Shown here: positions 61,101 through 64,000 of the stretch, piece by piece
How the letters are laid out: every line of letters starts with the position of its first letter
How positions within the stretch are numbered: the first letter of the stretch is position 1
Assembly (NCBI RefSeq): GCF_003024385.1
Contig: NZ_PVZN01000016.1
Location: 1 to 64,000, forward strand
Length of the DNA: 64,000 bases
DNA from: Pseudomonas sp. BBP2017
GTDB lineage: Bacteria > Pseudomonadota > Gammaproteobacteria > Pseudomonadales > Pseudomonadaceae
Direction: 5' to 3'
Notes under the pieces: model-generated
Databases searched by the model: none
Seen by the model: the letters and a program-made list of their open reading frames with translations, nothing else
Told to the model about the DNA's origin: nothing
Program-made: the position numbers and the translations under genes

Positions 61101-62825
61101 ATGGCCGCGCCAATGGCCATGCCGATCGCGCAGGCGAAGGCAGCACAGCGCTCCGGCGCTTCACTGGGTGATAGATTGTTCGTGGTCGGCGGTAAATGGC
61201 TGCTGCTGCTGCTACTGACGGTCGCGGTGTTGATGCCGCTGCTGGCGATCTTCTGGCGTGGTTTCAGCAGTGATGCCGGGCAGGGCGGTGGCTTGGTTGC
61301 CGCGCGCGAATTGTTTGCCAGCGCCAACTTTCACTGGCTGCTCGGCAACAGCCTCAAAGTCTCGCTCAGCGTCGCCGCGATTGTCGTGCCGCTGGCCTAC
61401 CTGTTCGCCTATGCCTTGCAACGCACGCTGATCCCCGGCAAACGTATCTGGCGTGGTATCTCGTTGCTGCCGTTGTTGGCACCTTCGATGCTGCCGGCCA
61501 TCGCCCTGGTCTATCTGTTCGGCAACCAGGGCATGCTGCGCGGGCTGCTCAGCGACAACATTTATGGCTTCTGGGGCATTGTCCTCGGTGAAGCGATCTA
61601 CACCTTTCCCCATGCCCTGATGATCCTGCTCTCGGCGCTGTCTCTGGCCGACGCACGTTTGTTCGATGCCGCTTCGAGCATGGGCGCCGGCCCTTGGCGC
61701 GCCTTCTACAGCATTACCTGGCCGGCCACCCGCCAGGCGGTGTTCGCCGCGTTCTGCCTGGTGTTCACCTTGACCATCACCGATTTCGGTGTGCCAGTGG
61801 TGGTCGGTGGCGACTATCAGGTGTTGGCCCTGGAGGCCTACAAGGCCGTGGTCGGGCAACAGCAATTCGGTCGCGGCGCTTTGATCGGCATGGTTCTGCT
61901 GGTGCCGGCACTGCTCAGCTTTACCGTCGATGCCTGGCTGCGTCGGCGCCAGGGTGATTCGATGAGTGGTCGCGCCCAGGTGTTCCTGCCGCAACCGTCG
62001 CGCCGTCGTGATGCCTGGTTCCTGGCGATTGTTCTGATGGTCTGCGCGGTGCTGCTGTTGGTTGTGGGCATGGCGGTGTACTCGTCGTTGGTGACCTTCT
62101 GGCCTTACAACATGACTTTGTCGCTCAAGCACTATCAGTTCGATGAAACGGCCGGTGGCGGCTGGCTGGCCTACACCAACAGCCTGACCATGGCGTTGGG
62201 CACGGCGTTGATCGGCAGCGCGGTGATCTTCACCGGTGCCTACCTGATGGAAAAGACCAAGGGCCAGCGCGCGCTCAATCTGGTGCTGCGTCTGCTCAGC
62301 TTCGTGCCGATGGCGGTACCTGGATTGGTTCTGGGCCTGGGCTACGTGTTCTTCTTCAACCTCACCAGCAACCCCCTGCACGTGTTCTACGGCAGCATGG
62401 CGCTGCTGGTGGTGTGCACCATTGCGCACTACCTGACCACCGCCAACATGACCGCGACCACCGCCCTGCGTCAGCTCGACGGCGAGTTCGAGGCGGCCGC
62501 GCTGTCGCTCAAGGCACCGCTGTACCGGCACTTTCTGCGGGTCACCGTACCGATCTGCCTGCCAGCGCTGCTGGACATCATCCGCTACCTGTTCGTATCG
62601 GCGATGACCACGGTGTCGGCGGCGATCTTCCTCTACAGCCCGGACACCATCCTTGCCGCCGTCGCTGTGTTGAACATGGACGATGCCGGCAACGTCGGTG
62701 GCGCGGCAGCGATGTCGACCCTGATCCTGCTGACCAGCGCCAGCGTATCGCTGCTCCTGGCCTGGGCCTCGCGCGGCCTCCTGCAACGTTCCCAAGCCTG
62801 GCGCCAGCGCGCACCGGGCCACTGA
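61101..62825 (+). CDS. Fused-permease ABC transporter subunit (phosphonate type)
   Basis: 574 residues with about twelve membrane helices, two permease domains in one chain. EAA-type loops occur at FDAASSMGAGPWRAFYSITW (first half) and FEAAALSLKAPLYRHFLRVT (second half). This fused form is characteristic of PhnU/PhnV-like and FbpB-like transporters. ATG 61101 follows the ATPase stop by one base. Translation coupled. Confidence 0.9.
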   Translation: MAAPMAMPIAQAKAAQRSGASLGDRLFVVGGKWLLLLLLTVAVLMPLLAIFWRGFSSDAGQGGGLVAARELFASANFHWLLGNSLKVSLSVAAIVVPLAYLFAYALQRTLIPGKRIWRGISLLPLLAPSMLPAIALVYLFGNQGMLRGLLSDNIYGFWGIVLGEAIYTFPHALMILLSALSLADARLFDAASSMGAGPWRAFYSITWPATRQAVFAAFCLVFTLTITDFGVPVVVGGDYQVLALEAYKAVVGQQQFGRGALIGMVLLVPALLSFTVDAWLRRRQGDSMSGRAQVFLPQPSRRRDAWFLAIVLMVCAVLLLVVGMAVYSSLVTFWPYNMTLSLKHYQFDETAGGGWLAYTNSLTMALGTALIGSAVIFTGAYLMEKTKGQRALNLVLRLLSFVPMAVPGLVLGLGYVFFFNLTSNPLHVFYGSMALLVVCTIAHYLTTANMTATTALRQLDGEFEAAALSLKAPLYRHFLRVTVPICLPALLDIIRYLFVSAMTTVSAAIFLYSPDTILAAVAVLNMDDAGNVGGAAAMSTLILLTSASVSLLLAWASRGLLQRSQAWRQRAPGH

Positions 62826-62866
62826 CTGCTCTACCCAACCCTCGTACCGTTCAAAGGAACCGCATC

Positions 62867-63892
62867 ATGTTCAAGCCACTTGCTCTTGCCGCTGCCGTCC
62901 TCACTGCGTTCAGCCTGCAGGCCGCTGCCGCCGAAACCCAGCTGACGGTCTATACCGCACTTGAAGCCGAACAACTCAAGAGCTACAAGCAGGCCTTCGA
63001 AAAGGCCAACCCGGATATCGAGATCAAGTGGGTACGTGACTCCACCGGCATCATCACCGCCAAGCTGCTGGCCGAAAAAGACCGTCCGCAGGCCGACGCA
63101 GTATGGGGCCTGGCCGCATCCAGTCTGGCGATCCTCGACCAGCAGGGCATGCTGCAAAGCTATGCACCGAAGGACCTGGACAAGATCGGCGGCAACTACC
63201 GTGATGCGGCCAATCCACCAGCCTGGGTCGGCATGGACGTCTGGGCCGCGACCATCTGCTTCAATACCATCGAAGCCGAGAAGCAGGGCCTGACCAAGCC
63301 GGTGAGCTGGCAGGACCTGACCAAGCCTGAGTACAAGGGCAAGATCGTCATGCCTAATCCGGCGTCGTCCGGCACTGGTTTCCTGGATGTCAGCGCCTGG
63401 TTGCAGACCTTTGGTGAGAAGCAGGGCTGGGCATACATGGACGGCCTGCACCAGAACATCGGCCAGTACGTTCACTCCGGCTCCAAGCCTTGCAAGCTGG
63501 CGGCGGCCGGTGAGTTCCCGATTGGTATCTCCTTCGAATACCCGGCCGTGCAGCTCAAGCGTCAGGGCGCGCCACTGGACATCGTCCTGCCGAAGGAAGG
63601 CCTGGGCTGGGAAATCGAAGCCACTGCGGTGCTCAAGGGCAGCAAGCATGAAGACGCTGCCAAGCGCCTGGCCGACTTCTCGGCAAGCCCGGCGGCGATG
63701 GAGCTGTACAAGGAAAACTTCGCCGTGCTGGCACAGCCTGGCATTGCCAAGCCGCAGACTGAACTGCCGGCAGACTACGAGCAGCGCCTGATCAAAAACG
63801 ACTTTGCCTGGGCGTCGAAGAATCGCGACACCATCCTGGCCGAATGGCGTAAGCGCTATGACGGTAAGTCGGAGAAGGTAGCGCAGCAGTAA
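62867..63892 (+). CDS. 2-aminoethylphosphonate-type substrate-binding protein
   Basis: 341 residues. A signal peptide (1-22, AAA-ET) precedes QLTVYTALEAEQLKSYKQAF, the start of the iron/phosphonate-binding family; DSTGIITAKLLAEKDRPQAD and NPASSGTGFLDVSAW contain ligand contacts. Matches the 2-aminoethylphosphonate receptor type (PhnS-like). ATG 62867 follows AAAGGA. The true ligand needs testing; Fe3+ is the main alternative. Confidence 0.88.
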   Translation: MFKPLALAAAVLTAFSLQAAAAETQLTVYTALEAEQLKSYKQAFEKANPDIEIKWVRDSTGIITAKLLAEKDRPQADAVWGLAASSLAILDQQGMLQSYAPKDLDKIGGNYRDAANPPAWVGMDVWAATICFNTIEAEKQGLTKPVSWQDLTKPEYKGKIVMPNPASSGTGFLDVSAWLQTFGEKQGWAYMDGLHQNIGQYVHSGSKPCKLAAAGEFPIGISFEYPAVQLKRQGAPLDIVLPKEGLGWEIEATAVLKGSKHEDAAKRLADFSASPAAMELYKENFAVLAQPGIAKPQTELPADYEQRLIKNDFAWASKNRDTILAEWRKRYDGKSEKVAQQ

Positions 63893-63898
63893 GACCGC

Positions 63899-63951
63899 AT
63901 CGCGGGGCAAGCCCGCTCCCACCGTCTGTGGGAGCGGGCTTGCCCCGCGAT
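63899..63951. repeat. REP palindrome (family A)
   Basis: 23-bp perfect arms (63899-63921, 63929-63951) with a seven-base loop; the arm begins ATCGCGGGGCAAGCCCGC. It lies between two same-strand genes, so it more likely stabilises or tapers the transcript than fully ends it. Confidence 0.93.
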
Positions 63952-63967
63952 CCTGAAGGAGATCCAA

Positions 63968-64000
63968 ATGACCGATCTATTAATTGTCGGCGCCGGCATT
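63968..64000 (+). CDS. FAD-dependent oxidoreductase, 5' end (runs off the right edge)
   Basis: Only 11 codons are visible: MTDLLIVGAGI, the dinucleotide-binding start of an FAD enzyme. The ATG follows AAGGAG. In this context it is probably the FAD-dependent oxidase often found with aminoethylphosphonate-type transporters, but the fragment alone shows only an FAD or NAD fold. Confidence 0.7.
   Translation, partial: MTDLLIVGAGI

Noticed and set aside
61212..62822. 536-residue minus-strand frame opposite the fused permease
   Set aside because: It is a His/Gln/Arg-rich antisense shadow without a ribosome site or domain.
1..64000. CRISPR arrays, prophage, transposons or toxin-antitoxin modules
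   Set aside because: I looked for spaced direct repeats, transposase or integrase motifs and paired small genes, and found none; the REP elements are palindromes, not spaced repeats.

Overview
The window reads as a chromosomal segment of a Pseudomonas of the putida/fluorescens type. It is GC-rich and densely packed with genes. It carries a Lap adhesin locus, gabDT, desA next to a GGDEF/EAL gene, oscA-sbp-cysTWA, serA beside a D-2-hydroxyglutarate dehydrogenase, rpiA/ilvA, rppH-ptsP, lgt-thyA and cadR/cadA. Much of the order from about 20 kb to 56 kb follows an arrangement I know from other pseudomonads. I see no prophage, integron, transposase or CRISPR array. The species call is inference from gene content and synteny.

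Layout. 1-6.6 kb: the 5' end of the giant adhesin gene lapA (minus strand, running off the left edge, with 303-bp tandem repeats), divergent from its type I secretion genes lapE-lapB-lapC. 6.6-16.4 kb: a mixed block with a short WYL-type regulator, a Sel1-repeat protein, a decayed NodT-type efflux fragment, a slipin/NfeD pair, a YbaK-like editing protein, a CBS protein, two zinc-ribbon membrane proteins, several small envelope proteins and tRNA-Arg(CCG). 16.7-25.3 kb: gabD-gabT, an HDOD protein with a degenerate receiver, a PAS-GGDEF cyclase, the DesA desaturase and a membrane PAS-GGDEF-EAL protein. 25.4-32.2 kb: a sulfur block of oscA, the sulfate ABC transporter, a small hydrolase, a stripped-down sigma54-type AAA+ protein and an orphan metQ. 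32.3-46.1 kb: a penicillin/AHL-acylase family enzyme, an acetyltransferase, hydrolases and domains of unknown function, then serA | D-2-hydroxyglutarate dehydrogenase - FAH hydrolase and two SdiA-regulated-type beta-propeller proteins. 46.1-56.2 kb: rpiA, ilvA, a HAD phosphatase, rppH-ptsP, an NRDE protein, a TSUP transporter, lgt and thyA. 56.3-64 kb: cadR/cadA with a MerR-type promoter, then a LysR regulator and a 2-aminoethylphosphonate-type ABC transporter leading into an FAD-dependent oxidoreductase cut by the right edge.

How the genes fit together. LapE/LapB/LapC export LapA, whose N-terminus carries the retention module and the TAAG site cut by LapG in the known system. LapD and LapG are not in the window, but two c-di-GMP enzymes are. 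OscA, Sbp, CysTWA, the AAA+ protein and MetQ form a neighbourhood for scavenging sulfur. SerA and the neighbouring D-2-hydroxyglutarate dehydrogenase plausibly act as a pair in serine synthesis. Two families of REP-like palindromes separate many transcription units, mostly at gene ends.

Most of the window is recognisable core genome. The observations most worth a second look are an AAA+ sigma54-type protein lacking both a sensory and a DNA-binding domain and carrying an altered GAFTGA loop, a receiver-HDOD protein without its phosphoacceptor, a nested palindrome between serA and its partner, and a dyad upstream of oscA. I found nothing I would call a wholly new system.
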